A stretch of DNA of 64,000 bases, from positions 16,349,935-16,413,934 of the forward strand of contig OY997650.1 of the NCBI GenBank assembly GCA_963921795.1, read 5' to 3'. Source of the stretch: Nannobrachium achirus (Eukaryota; Chordata; Actinopteri; Myctophiformes; Myctophidae). Shown here piece by piece: positions 43,171-53,436 of this stretch. A program made the position numbers and the translations under genes. Under the pieces are notes generated by a model. It saw nothing but the letters and a program-made list of their open reading frames with translations. It was not told the DNA's origin and did not search any database. The first letter of the stretch is position 1; each line of letters opens with the position of its first letter.

Positions 43171-45264
43171 ACGCTAACCTGGAGGAATGCGAGGCGGCGG
43201 GCACCAAGTGCCACCCGTCGCACGCCAAATGTCTGAAAACAAGCGACGACTATGTCTGCATGTGTAACGAGGGCTTCCAGGGTGACGGCACGTCCTGCGA
43301 GGACAAGGACGAATGCATCACAGGCCTGCACGACTGCCACGCGAAGGCCCTTTGCAACAATACCCTGGGCGGCTTCATCTGTGCCTGCCTACATGGCTAC
43401 AACGGGGACGGCCGCCACTGCAATGACATCAACGAGTGTGAGACCAATAACGGGGGCTGCGATGCCCATGCACAGTGCACCAACAACGAGGGTGGTCGAC
43501 ACTGCGCCTGTAAGGCTGGCTTTGAAGGCAACGGGTTCCAGTGCACTGATAAAAACGAGTGTGTCGATGCATCAATCTGCCACTGGAATGCCACGTGCAC
43601 CAACAACCCAGGATCCTATGTGTGTACCTGTAATACCGGATACAAGGCCAATGGAAACTACCTGTGTCTGGATATAGATGAGTGTTCAGAGACTCCCGGG
43701 GTGTGTGCCGCCTCATTCGGCTATAAAGGATGCCAAAACCTTCCTGGCTCATACCGCTGCACGTGCAGCAGTGGCTATGCAAGCAATGGCCAGACTTGTG
43801 AGGACATTGACGAGTGTTCTAAAAATATCTGCAGCGCGTATGCAGAATGCACAAACACTATAGGCTCTTACCTATGTGCCTGTCGTGCCGGGTTCATAGG
43901 GAACGGACAGACGTGTGTAGATGTCAATGAATGTAACTCAGAGAATAGGTGCCACCGCGACGCAATTTGTATCAACAAGATGGGCACTTATGCCTGCTCT
44001 TGTCGGGGTGGTTTCTTAGACTTAGGAGACGGTGAAAATTGTGCAGATATTGACGAGTGTGGGATGCCTGAAATCTGCCCCGCTAGCTCCACCTGCGTTA
44101 ACACTCCTGGGTCGTACTACTGTGATTGTGGCAGTGGCTACGTCTACAACAACTCCAAGTGCCACGATGAGGATGAGTGTGCCACAGGCCGCTGTAGTCC
44201 CTACGCTGAGTGTGCTAATTTCGCTGGCTCTTTCAGCTGCGAGTGCGGGACTGGGTACAGGGGCGATGGAATCACTTGTGTGGATGTAGATGAGTGCTCA
44301 CTGGCCCAGCAGTGTCACTCCAATGCTCTCTGCACCAACCTCCTCGGCAGCTTCAACTGCAGCTGTCAGGTGGGCTACTCTGGAGACGGGGTGTTGCAGT
44401 GTAATGATATAAATGAGTGTCTAGTGGACAACGGAGGGTGCAGAAACAAGGCGACATGTGTCAATAACGAGGGCTCCTTCACCTGCCTGTGCCCACAAGG
44501 CTTCAACTTGATCAATGAAACCATTTGCCAAGACATAGATGAATGCCTGACCCTGGATGATCCGTGTGATGTCAACGAGGTGTGCACCAACACAGAGGGC
44601 TCGCACGAGTGCCCTTGCGATGTGGGGTTTTCCCGCCCAACTGACACAATGCAGTGTATAGATGTGGACGAGTGCAAAGATAAACCGTGCCACACCAACG
44701 CCACATGTAGCAACTCCATCGGCTCCCACTCTTGCACGTGCAAGCGAGGCTTCACTGGCAACGGCTCACATTGCACGGACATCGACGAGTGCTCAGAAGT
44801 GGGTGCGTGCGACACCGATGCACTCTGCTCCAACACCATGGGAGATTATTCTTGCGCCTGTCTGCAAGGCTTCACAGGTGACGGCTTCACCTGCGACGAC
44901 GTGGACGAGTGTGCCCTCTCGAATACCACCTGCCCGTCCATCTCCACGTGCGTCAATTCTCCCGGCGCCTACGTTTGCTCGTGTCTGAATGGCACACTGG
45001 CACATCACAATACCACCTGTGTGCCACCCAGCACGGAGTGTTCTCCCGAATGCCATCCTCACGGCCTTTGCCACACTTCACCTAACGGGTACCAGTGTGT
45101 GTGTGACCTGGGCTATGTGGGCGATGGGGTAACCTGCTCAGATATAGATGAGTGCCAGATGGAAGACGTTTGCCCCCAATATGAGACGGTCTGCATGAAC
45201 ATCCCTGGATCCTTCAACTGTGTCTGCAAACATGGTTATGTGCGGAACTGGACAGAGTGTGTCG
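43171..45264 (+). CDS. Giant exon: 17 tandem EGF modules
   Basis: A single uninterrupted 2,094-bp exon (698 codons), phase 1 at both ends, lies between TATTTTCCAG and GTAAAA. It encodes 17 EGF-like modules. Nearly all start D-x-D/N-E-C and carry C-x-N-x4-F/Y-x-C-x-C, the cbEGF signature for calcium binding and Asn/Asp hydroxylation. Modules 1 (N-L-E-E-C) and 16 (S-T-E-C-S-P-E-C) are non-canonical at the start. Tandem cbEGF arrays form rigid calcium-stabilised rods in extracellular proteins. The usual gene layout is about one module per exon; here all 16 internal introns are missing. Modules 2 and 3 are duplicated at 4198-4453. Several modules carry N-x-S/T-x-C at the sixth cysteine. The upstream methionine at 43122 lies in the intron and is not a start. 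Confidence 0.95.
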
Positions 45265-45727
45265 GTAAAATTTAGCGAATTTATTTTCCTGGATAAATCT
45301 CTATAATACATTGAACATAATAACATTCATAGACATGTCTGAACTTTGAATGCACTCTTTGCAAAAGGGGTTAACCCTTTTTGGTTTAAAAAACAACACT
45401 AATATAAATTTTAACTTGACAAATCATCATCATAAATTGACTTTGTCTCAATTCCAAACAATTCATATGATATATATTGTAAATGTTTGCATTTATGCTT
45501 TGCTATATCACATTAAACACTGAAAGAGCAGTCTGTCTTCCTGTTTGCTGTTGTAGGACACACTGAACAGTGCTTTCTCTTGCCAGATGCTTCAACTCTA
45601 AGTTCACTGTTTATTTTACCATTTCTATCATTTGGATTGTTTTGTATTGAGACAAAGTCAATAGGCCTATATGATGATGATTAGTATTGTTTGTTTAAAC
45701 CAAATACCCCCCAGGTCAAAATCAAAG

Positions 45728-45768
<41 letters not shown>

Positions 45769-46192
45769 CATGCGTGCGTGCGTGCGTGTGTGTGTGTGTG
45801 CCTTTTTCTTTCAAATGAAAATGTATAACGGGTCAAAATGACCCAAACAGAACTTAATCAATTCAATTAAATTCAAATGAGCTTTATTGGCATGAGAAAT
45901 CATACGTTTACCATGCCAAAGCAAGTAAAAATATAATAAACAATAATAGCAGTTAATCATAGTGATATAAACAAAGCCAGTTCTCAGCAGCACTAAAGCC
46001 AGAACTTCACTCAAAGTTCATCATAGCCTTTTTTGTGTCGAGTGAGCATTGATACTTGATAACATATTGTCCTATAGATGTACTGTCAAAGTCTAATTTT
46101 ATTTCTCTTCTCTACCCTCTGTAACGTTTCTGTTCCGCTATCATCACCCTCCCCCAACCTCTATCGCTCTCCTACCATGTATCTCTCTGCAG
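45265..46192. other. Intron with (GT)n run
   Basis: GT/GCGT repeat at 45729-45801; otherwise AT-rich and unassigned. Confidence 0.7.
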
Positions 46193-46315
46193 ATGTGGAT
46201 GAGTGTGAAACAGGGAAGCACGCATGCAGTGAGTTTGCCCACTGTTTGAACACTGTGGGTAGTCACCTCTGCTCCTGTCTCAGTGGCTTCACCGGCGATG
46301 GGATAAACTGTACTG
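46193..46315 (+). CDS. Single EGF module exon
   Basis: This 123-bp exon, phase 1-1, lies between TCTCTGCAG and GTAAGC. It encodes one cbEGF module (D-V-D-E-C ... C-L-N-T-V-G-S-H-L-C-S-C ... G-D-G-I-N-C). It shows the one-module, one-exon layout expected of the family, in contrast to the giant exons on either side. Confidence 0.93.
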
Positions 46316-46463
46316 GTAAGCATCCATGCCTTATCATACACATACACAGAAACTATCATTTTGCTCATTTGCCTCCATGTGTGGCCTGTCTTCTGAGATT
46401 TCTTTTAGCACCATTTGGGGCATGGTTTCCCTGACACCGTTTTCCGTTTTGGATGAATTATAG

Positions 46464-48455
46464 ACATTGATGAGTGCCAACTTGAAAATGGAGGCTGCCA
46501 TCCCGCCGCAAGCTGCATTAACACACCTGGATCCCACGCCTGTGCCTGCCCACCCGGCATGGAGGGCACAGGGTTTGAGTGCCAGGATGTGGACGAGTGT
46601 GTCCAGAACTCCACTCGGCTCCACAACTGCAGTGCCCAGGCATTCTGCAACAACACAGAGGGGTCCTACAGCTGCCAGTGCCAGGATGGCTACCAGGGGG
46701 ACGGGTTCGTTTGCGGCGATGTGGACGAGTGCCAAATAGCCACCAGCTGCAGCGGAAACATGACCTGCATCAACTCTCCTGGCTCCTACATCTGCACCTG
46801 CATCTTAGGCCTGGCTTACGACGAGGGCACGTGCGTGACGGAAGAGCGCTGCCTGAATGCCAGCAGTGTCTGCCATCCCTACGCAGAGTGCAACATGGAT
46901 CACAGCTCCTTCTACTGCAGCTGCCAGGATGGCTACCAAGGCAACGGCACATACTGCCAGGACGTGGACGAGTGCAACCAGACGGCCCAGGTCTGCCCGT
47001 ACAACTCCTACTGCATCAACACAGGGGGCTCTTACCTCTGCGACTGCTTCCAGGGTTACCTCAGCAACGGAACTGGCTGCCAGGACGTGGACGAGTGCAT
47101 GACGGGGAACTTCACCTGCCCTGACAACAGCACCTGCATTAACGTAGACGGGGCCTACCGCTGTCCCTGTGCTCTGGGCTTTGTGGCCAACGGGTCCCTG
47201 TGTTTGGATGTGGACGAGTGCTCCCAGGACCCATGCTCTGAATTCTCAGAATGTCTGAACACAGCAGGATCATTCATCTGCCAGTGTTGGGACGGTTATA
47301 GAGGGATCAACACCACAGAGTGTGAGGACATCAACGAATGCCTCGATAACTCCACCTGCCCTGCCCACAGCGTGTGCGTCAACACCAATGGCAGCTACCA
47401 GTGTAACTGTGACTTGGGGTTCTACAAAGTTGATGACCTGTGTGAGGACGTTGATGAGTGCGACGGGGGAGTTGAGCTGGGGGAGCTCTGCATCAACGGG
47501 ACATGCATGAATACCATCGGCTCGTATTATTGCGACTGCAACCCGGGCTTCTGGAGTAACGACACAGAGTGTGTGGATGTGGACGAGTGCGCAGAGGCCT
47601 CTCCTGACTCCCCAGTGTGTCAGCCCCATTCCACGTGCGTCAACTTCATCGGGTCCCACGGCTGCCCCTGCAATGACGGTTTCACTCTCAACGGGACAGA
47701 GTGCCAGGATGTGGACGAGTGCAAAGACCCAGAGGGCACTACTCCGTGCCCTGAGCACGCACTGTGCAACAACACAGTAGGCTCTTTCTTATGCCCCTGT
47801 ATGTCCGGGTACACGGCTGTGGGCCCCGGCTGTGAAGATATTGATGAGTGCGCCGTCAACACCACCTGCCGCTTGGACCAGGTGTGCACCAACCAACCTG
47901 GAGCGTACCTCTGCTCCTGTCCACTGGGCTTTCGGGAAGACGACGGGGCGTGCGTGGACATCGACGAATGTGACGACACGCCATGCCACCCGCTGGCGCG
48001 CTGCTGGAACATTCCCGGGTCCTTTTCCTGCCACTGTCCACTCGGCCACAAAGGCAACGGCACATGGTGCGAAGACGTGGACGAGTGCTCCCTTTCTCCG
48101 TGCCACCCTCAAGCTCGCTGCCACAACACCCCAGGGTCCTTTGTGTGCGTGTGCAAGCCAGGCTACATGTCCATCGGGACGCTCTGTGTAGACCTGGATG
48201 AGTGTCAGCAGAACTACGGAGGATGCCACCCTGCAGCCACATGCTCTAATGATGTAGGGGGGTTCCGGTGTCTGTGCGGTCAGGGCTGGGAGGCCGGGGA
48301 GGACAAGGGTTACAGTCAGGGAGGGTGTGAGGACCGTGACGAGTGCACGTCACCCGTGGCATGCCCTGGGCGTACAGTGTGTTCCAACCTGCCCGGGTCT
48401 TTCAGTTGTTCCTGTGCTGTGAATGACACAACGTGTAGAAATACGGTTCAAAAGG
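46464..48455 (+). CDS. Giant exon: 16 tandem EGF modules
   Basis: A 1,992-bp exon, phase 1-1, starts after GAATTATAG. It encodes 16 EGF modules, mostly D-V/I-D-E-C type with hydroxylation signatures. Module 4 starts T-E-E-R-C without the calcium motif, and module 15 has an insertion in its last loop (D-K-G-Y-S-Q-G-G). I place the end at AAGG|GTGGGC because it is the only nearby phase-1 donor that joins the NIDO exon in frame; without splicing, the frame stops at 48464-48466. Eight modules carry N-x-S/T-x-C at the sixth cysteine. An internal ATG at 46559 makes a long frame but the upstream codons from 46464 are clearly EGF. Confidence 0.93.
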
Positions 48456-48914
48456 GTGGGCTATAACCTCTATAAGTCTCAACTATTTTCTGTTCTCTGT
48501 TAGATCATGATTTTTACTTTTCCATTCAATGTGTCAACATTCTATAATTGATCAGCATGAAAAGAAAATGATGTTGGTCCCCAATGACCAACACTAATAA
48601 TTAATCATGATGAATACTTTTTCTTGTGTCTCTTTACACATTCTTAACTATAGGACCAAAGTTTGTTACATGCAAAGATTAATGTAAACTCTCTCAGTAA
48701 AACAAGAAAGGAGAGCTATGTATGATTTTTTTTATCATGATTATTTGGCATTAAGCCCCACATGCAAGCCCCTGATTGGATGATTCAAACTTTTTCGTAC
48801 GACGTTGCCGTGAAGAGCCAATCTAAAATCTCACAATGTGTTGTGATGCAATAGATTAGCTCTTGCAAGCAAGCGACACGGCAACGCCATCATATGACGG
48901 AGTATGAATGCAGC

Positions 48915-49844
48915 TTAAAGGAGGACTTTGCCACTTTTCAACCTATCTTCATATAATAGGTCCTCACTAAAAAAAAAAAAAAAAATCTACTCAGTCCAAG
49001 TCTCTTAGGAGAGCTGTGGGAAGTTCAGAAATCCATAGTCTTGTGGCATCATCGTTTGACAGATTTATTTTTTAACTCATTTAGTGCCTTTCGCGTGATG
49101 TCACGCGAAATTCCCTTTGATGTCACCAGTGCCGAATGCGCGATGTCACGCGAAAAGTAATATATTACTGTAACGGCGAGTATAAATACCCAGTATATGG
49201 CGGAAGCTCCGGAGGCGAAAATCGTCGCTGATTTGTCATCATCACGGCTCCACCAGCACAAAATAGTCATCCCATAACATTGAGGTGGACGGGGGATCTC
49301 ATCTTAAATGTCCATTATCTCAAAACTACACTTTAGAAGCGAAGATGGAGGCAGATGCTCGCTTATATAACACATATATAAAAGCTCCAATGCAATCCAG
49401 CATGGCACCACGTAAACAACGATCGATTCCGGCGCACGACCCGATGACGTCAGACCGGAAGTAATCACCTCGTGGCCTTCTGGCCTTCAAAATAAGATAA
49501 CAGGAGTGAATGGGGGCGGGGGGGGGGGCACTCTGGACATTTTAATCCGTTAAAGTCAGAGGCTTTTAATGAGTTAACAATATTTTTGAAAAAATATTTT
49601 AAACTTTTATTATGGCAAGAACAATAGCTTCCACTTTAACATTGCAACTTTTCAGGAATAGAAAGCTTGCCTTTTCTATTAGCTTGGATTCTCCATCGAT
49701 GATGTCACAAGACTATTTCTGAACTTCCCACAGCAAGAGACTTGGACCGAGTAGATTTTTTTTTTCTTTTGCAATTTTATTATGAACATTAGTGAGGACC
49801 TATTATATGAAGATAGGTTGAAAAGGGGTGAAGTAATCCTTTAA
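48915..49844. mobile_element. TTAA-flanked element with about 150-bp TIRs
   Basis: It starts TTAAAGGAGGAC and ends GTAATCCTTTAA. The arms share TTTTCAACCTATCTTCATAT, AGTCTCTTAGGAGAG-like and CATCATCG-type sequence. TTAA at both ends fits piggyBac- or Kolobok-type insertion. The A run at 48969-48985 and its complement lie in the arms. Confidence 0.8.
49072..49577. mobile_element. Second TTAA-flanked MITE nested inside
   Basis: TTAACTCATTTAGTGCC faces GGCTTTTAATGAGTTAA. The inside contains GCGTGATGTCACGCG and CGCGATGTCACGCG palindromes. Confidence 0.75.
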
Positions 49845-50017
49845 GTAGAATACAAACAAACTACATAAAAGTGTTTGCAAATGCTTTTCCACCCAAGCCT
49901 GACACAAATCTGTTTAAAGTCACTTGAAAACTATATAACATTTAACTGTCCCTATGAGCTTATTCACTGTATAGTGCTGTCTGTGTGTCTGACAAACGGA
50001 ATGGTTTCTATCTCCAG

Positions 50018-50151
50018 AGAGCGACCTGTATCCCTATGGCGATGATGTGGGAGATAGAGGAGTGGAGGTGTCTACAGCAGATGGAAACTCACCCTACATC
50101 ACTCCTCCGATGGACTTCCCCTTCATGGGCAAACTATATGACAGGGTCTTT
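50018..50151 (+). CDS. NIDO domain exon 1
   Basis: The exon runs from TCTCCAG to GTGAGT, starting in phase 1 and ending in phase 0. It encodes S-D-L-Y-P-Y-G, then I-T-P-P-M-D-F-P-F-M-G-K-L-Y-D-R-V-F, the start of a NIDO (nidogen-like) domain, an extracellular module found in nidogens, alpha-tectorin and mucin-4. It links the EGF array to the NIDO-AMOP-VWD block. Confidence 0.88.
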
Positions 50152-50671
50152 GTGAGTATTCTTTGTGGCACATTCATTTTTATACATCAGTGCTATTGAA
50201 CACCCTTTGGTTTTGTTGGTTGAACAAATATTGAACCAATGAAAAGTAGTAAAAAGCGCTTTGGCCAAAACCTAACTCCACTTGAGCTATGTCATTTTCT
50301 GGAAAATTTTGGAACTGGTTTTGGCCCGACAGCAGAGATATATAGAATGTAAAACCAAAAAATATAATGTAAATACATTTGTGAATATTATATTTGATCT
50401 TGGTGTTCAGGTGTAATTTAAAATAATTGAAAAATATCCATTTTAATCCTAAAAAGAAAATAAGATAATTACCTGGAAATGTAGGGACCCTGCCCACCTT
50501 TCCTGACAATTTCCTGTACATTATGTACAGTTGAGTTCCTTTAAAAGTTGCAACTGAGAAACCAGATGGAATACAACACCCCTCCTCCCTGTGAGAGGTG
50601 TGGTGTTGGCCTGCTTTTTGAACTAGTCATTAGATATTAACTGATATAATACACATGCCATATGCCATATA

Positions 50672-50745
50672 TTTTGAATATAGCAGCTCTACAAGCTCAC
50701 AATGCGATGCATTGTGAGCTTGTACAGTAGATCAGCTATTTTCAA
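50672..50745. repeat. Recurrent hairpin element
   Basis: ATAGCAGCTCTACAAGCTCA faces TTGTGAGCTTGTACAGTAGA, then TCAGCTATTTTCAAAT. A small CAGTA insertion in the right arm is shared with 705-712. Confidence 0.88.
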
Positions 50746-51068
50746 ATGTCCGAAATGTCTATAGGGCTGAAGTGATTAACGAATGTTTTGAAATAATAAT
50801 CGAAACCTACAGTATAAGTAACTAGTAACTAAAGTTTTCAAATAAATGTAGTGGATTAAAAGTACAATATTGGATCCGAAATGTAGTGGAATAGAAGTAA
50901 AAGTATTGGAAATTGGAAACATTCAGGTAAAGTACAAATACATTGTATTTAAGTACAGTACTCCCCTTCCCTCGATGACCACACATGAAAGCTAAATATA
51001 ATTTTTAGGTTTTAGAAACTTTTTTTTCTTTTCTTTTTTTTTACTGATTAGGTGCGTGGTCTACCAAT

Positions 51069-51220
51069 GTTATTATTTTTCTAGATTGATATTCCTATGC
51101 ATTTGTTGTATTGTTGTTGATGTACTGACATATTATCTTGCTTATTATATTGATGTATTACCTGCTTATTGTAAGTCGCTTTGGATTAAAAACGTCTGCT
51201 AAATGCCTAAACTCTAAACT
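51069..51220 (-). repeat. Dispersed 'TTTAGGCATTTAG' repeat, copy 3
   Basis: Reverse complement of the 11390-11515 copy, including the flanking ATAGGAATATCAATCTAGAAA part. It ends 25 bp before the next exon. Confidence 0.88.
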
Positions 51221-51245
51221 GTACTTTTCTCTTTCTCTCTCTCAG

Positions 51246-51413
51246 TTCTCGGACAATGGTCTGGTCCAGTTCCAGTCTGTGGCAGAGAACGAGCAGCTCC
51301 TGCTTCCTGAGCCTTTCCCTGAGGGCTTCCGTGGCAACGAGAGCCTGTCCCTGCTGGCAGTGTTCTGGGACGACGCTGACCTCACCCGGGGCGAGGGACG
51401 ACTGCTCTATCAG
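51246..51413 (+). CDS. NIDO domain exon 2
   Basis: This 168-bp phase 0-0 exon lies between CTCTCTCAG and GTTAGA. It encodes F-S-D-N-G-L-V-Q-F through the highly typical A-V-F-W-D-D-A-D-L, then G-R-L-L-Y-Q. The A-V/F-W-D-D-x-D motif is characteristic of NIDO domains. Its 5' splice site is duplicated by the MITE insertion that starts eight bases into the intron. Confidence 0.95.
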
Positions 51414-51421
51414 GTTAGAGC

Positions 51422-51903
51422 AAGGGTCTTCAACAGGGGGTCCGGGACCCCTAGGGGGTCCTCAGAGTTACTACAGGGGGTCCTCCAAATCCTTGAGTGA
51501 TAAAAACCTTTTTTCCTCCTTTTTCATAATGATCACTTGAACCCTAGCGTCCTTATTCTGAGAACTTTAGCCAAACATAGCAGATCTACAAGCTCAACAA
51601 CGGCTTGCGCTACGAGGCGTTGTGAGCTTGTAGATCGGCTATTTTCGGCAAAGAGCTTTGGTGTACAGGGGAAAAAGAGCAGACTAAATACAGAGTGAAG
51701 GTCAAGTTTATTAAGTATTGACTATTGACGGTTCAAGTGGTTAAATATCTGAAAACACAAATTGACATGAATCCAAAATACACTGATGATTGTGCTGTCA
51801 AACAGTGAAACTGTATGGAATCTATGATAAGGTTGTGGGGGTCCCTGCTTCATCTCTCTCTCAACTAAGGGGTCCTTGGCCTGAACATTTTGAATACCCC
51901 TAG
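51422..51903. mobile_element. hAT-type MITE with splice-site target duplication
   Basis: The element runs from AAGGGTCTTCAACAG to TTGAATACCCCTAG, related to 58870-59294. Perfect 8-bp duplications GTTAGAGC flank it (51414-51421 and 51904-51911), and these are the first eight bases of the intron. A recurrent hairpin copy lies inside at 51569-51648. Confidence 0.92.
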
Positions 51904-51911
51904 GTTAGAGC

Positions 51912-53256
51912 TCATATAGGTTAGGATGGAGACAAAGGAGACTTGTATCAGAAAATGACAAAAGGAATACATTGTAATTATATTTTCACTGGCTGATGCA
52001 GTCTAACCTGACTGCGCCAGATAGTTGCAGCAGTGCATAACGCTCTGCCTTACATCTGGGCTCTCTCGGGCAGACTCGATGTAAGGGGCGGGCCATTTTT
52101 TGAACTTCTTTAGCAGGTGATTGGATGTGGCCGTCTCTCTATCACAGTCTGGGAGTGCCAACTCCAACCACTCATATTGGCCTGTCTGCATCCACGTGGT
52201 CTGCAATCAGACTCTATTGGCTCAGAGCCGCTCAGAGCCCGCCCGTAGCTGCCGCTGATTGGTCCGGCCCGGGGCTTTACGAGTGTTATCAACTCCCACC
52301 GAGAGAGCTCAGATGGTAAAGTAGAGCGGTAGCCTACGCACTACTGCCACCATCTGACGAAAGTCAGGTTAGATGCAGTCAGTTATGAACTAATTTGTTC
52401 CAACACACACCTTCCTTGTCTTATTTTTGCCCATCCCTGGGGCCGGCTTAGAGTAGTGCATAATGGCAAGTTCAAAATCGAACGTCAAAATCAAGAAATT
52501 TGGGCCATCAAACTGAAAAGACAGTAGCAAAGTTACTATTCAGGGAATGTGGACACGTGGTCCTATTTTGCATTTTGTTTGACCAAAAATATCAGTAAAC
52601 ATTTCATGTTAAATTACATTGTTGCCTCTGTATTACAGTATAGAACTAAGACGCTTGATCTTTTGGTCCATGTTTTCAAATGAGTATAAATTCAGTAAAG
52701 TTCAACATGGAAAGTCCATTGTTAGTTCACACCATAGTTGGCAAGATAAATGCATCCACGTCAGAATGTAACATTTGATTCATTTTTGCAAGAATTACCC
52801 AATTTCCAGTCCATCAGTCCTGCCCCCAGAATAGCACAGCGATTTGATAGCACAGCGATTTGATACTACATCTATAGTATCATATGAATTCCAAAGAGCT
52901 CAATAGTTAAACTGATACTGCATTGCATTTCATCTGATGTTGTTTATAAATGCCCCTCAGAAAAGCCTGCTCAGGTATTGTGTGTACGTTATGTCCCTTC
53001 TAGTGTAACATTCGACATACATACAGCAACGTTTAATCGATGGCATTGCTTTCAGTGAGTCTATGTAAATAACTTAAGGGGAAACCCATCCAGGCTCTGG
53101 CTGAACTACAGTAGGCTCACCTAGTCTTGTTCCTTTTAATGTGTCATTGCTTATAATATCTTATCATAGTAGATTATGACATATAATAATTATTTAAAAG
53201 AAATGAAAGACAAAATAAGTTAATTTCAATTCATTCTCCTCTCCTCAATCTTTCAG
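51912..53256. other. Intron, unassigned
   Basis: Short inverted GGTTAG/CTAACC stretches and a CTCAGAGCC duplication were noted. No gene or repeat could be named. Confidence 0.5.
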
Positions 53257-53436
53257 GAATATCATCAGCTGAACATGTCGGATATCTACTCTCAAATTGT
53301 CTTCAACCGCACAGCGAAGGACGTCACAGAGTTTGAGCAGTCCAGGAACAGGCCTGCCTTCACCCCCACCTGGATCCTGAAGATCACCTGGGACCATGTG
53401 ATGCCTGTCTCCTACCAGGAGGTCAACAAGTCAGAG
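53257..53436 (+). CDS. NIDO domain exon 3
   Basis: This 180-bp phase 0-0 exon lies between TCTTTCAG and GTACTA. It encodes 60 residues including S-D-I-Y-S-Q-I-V-F-N-R-T and F-T-P-T-W-I-L-K-I-T-W-D, the latter a conserved NIDO strand. Two sequons are present. Confidence 0.93.

Noticed and set aside
43252..48242. Long frames in other phases and on the minus strand across the EGF exons
   Set aside because: They are shadows of the cysteine-rich EGF coding sequence, without independent domains.
48790..48895. Further copy of the recurrent hairpin
   Set aside because: It is a palindrome of similar style (CACAATGTGTTGTG centre) but its arms differ, so it is at best a distant relative.
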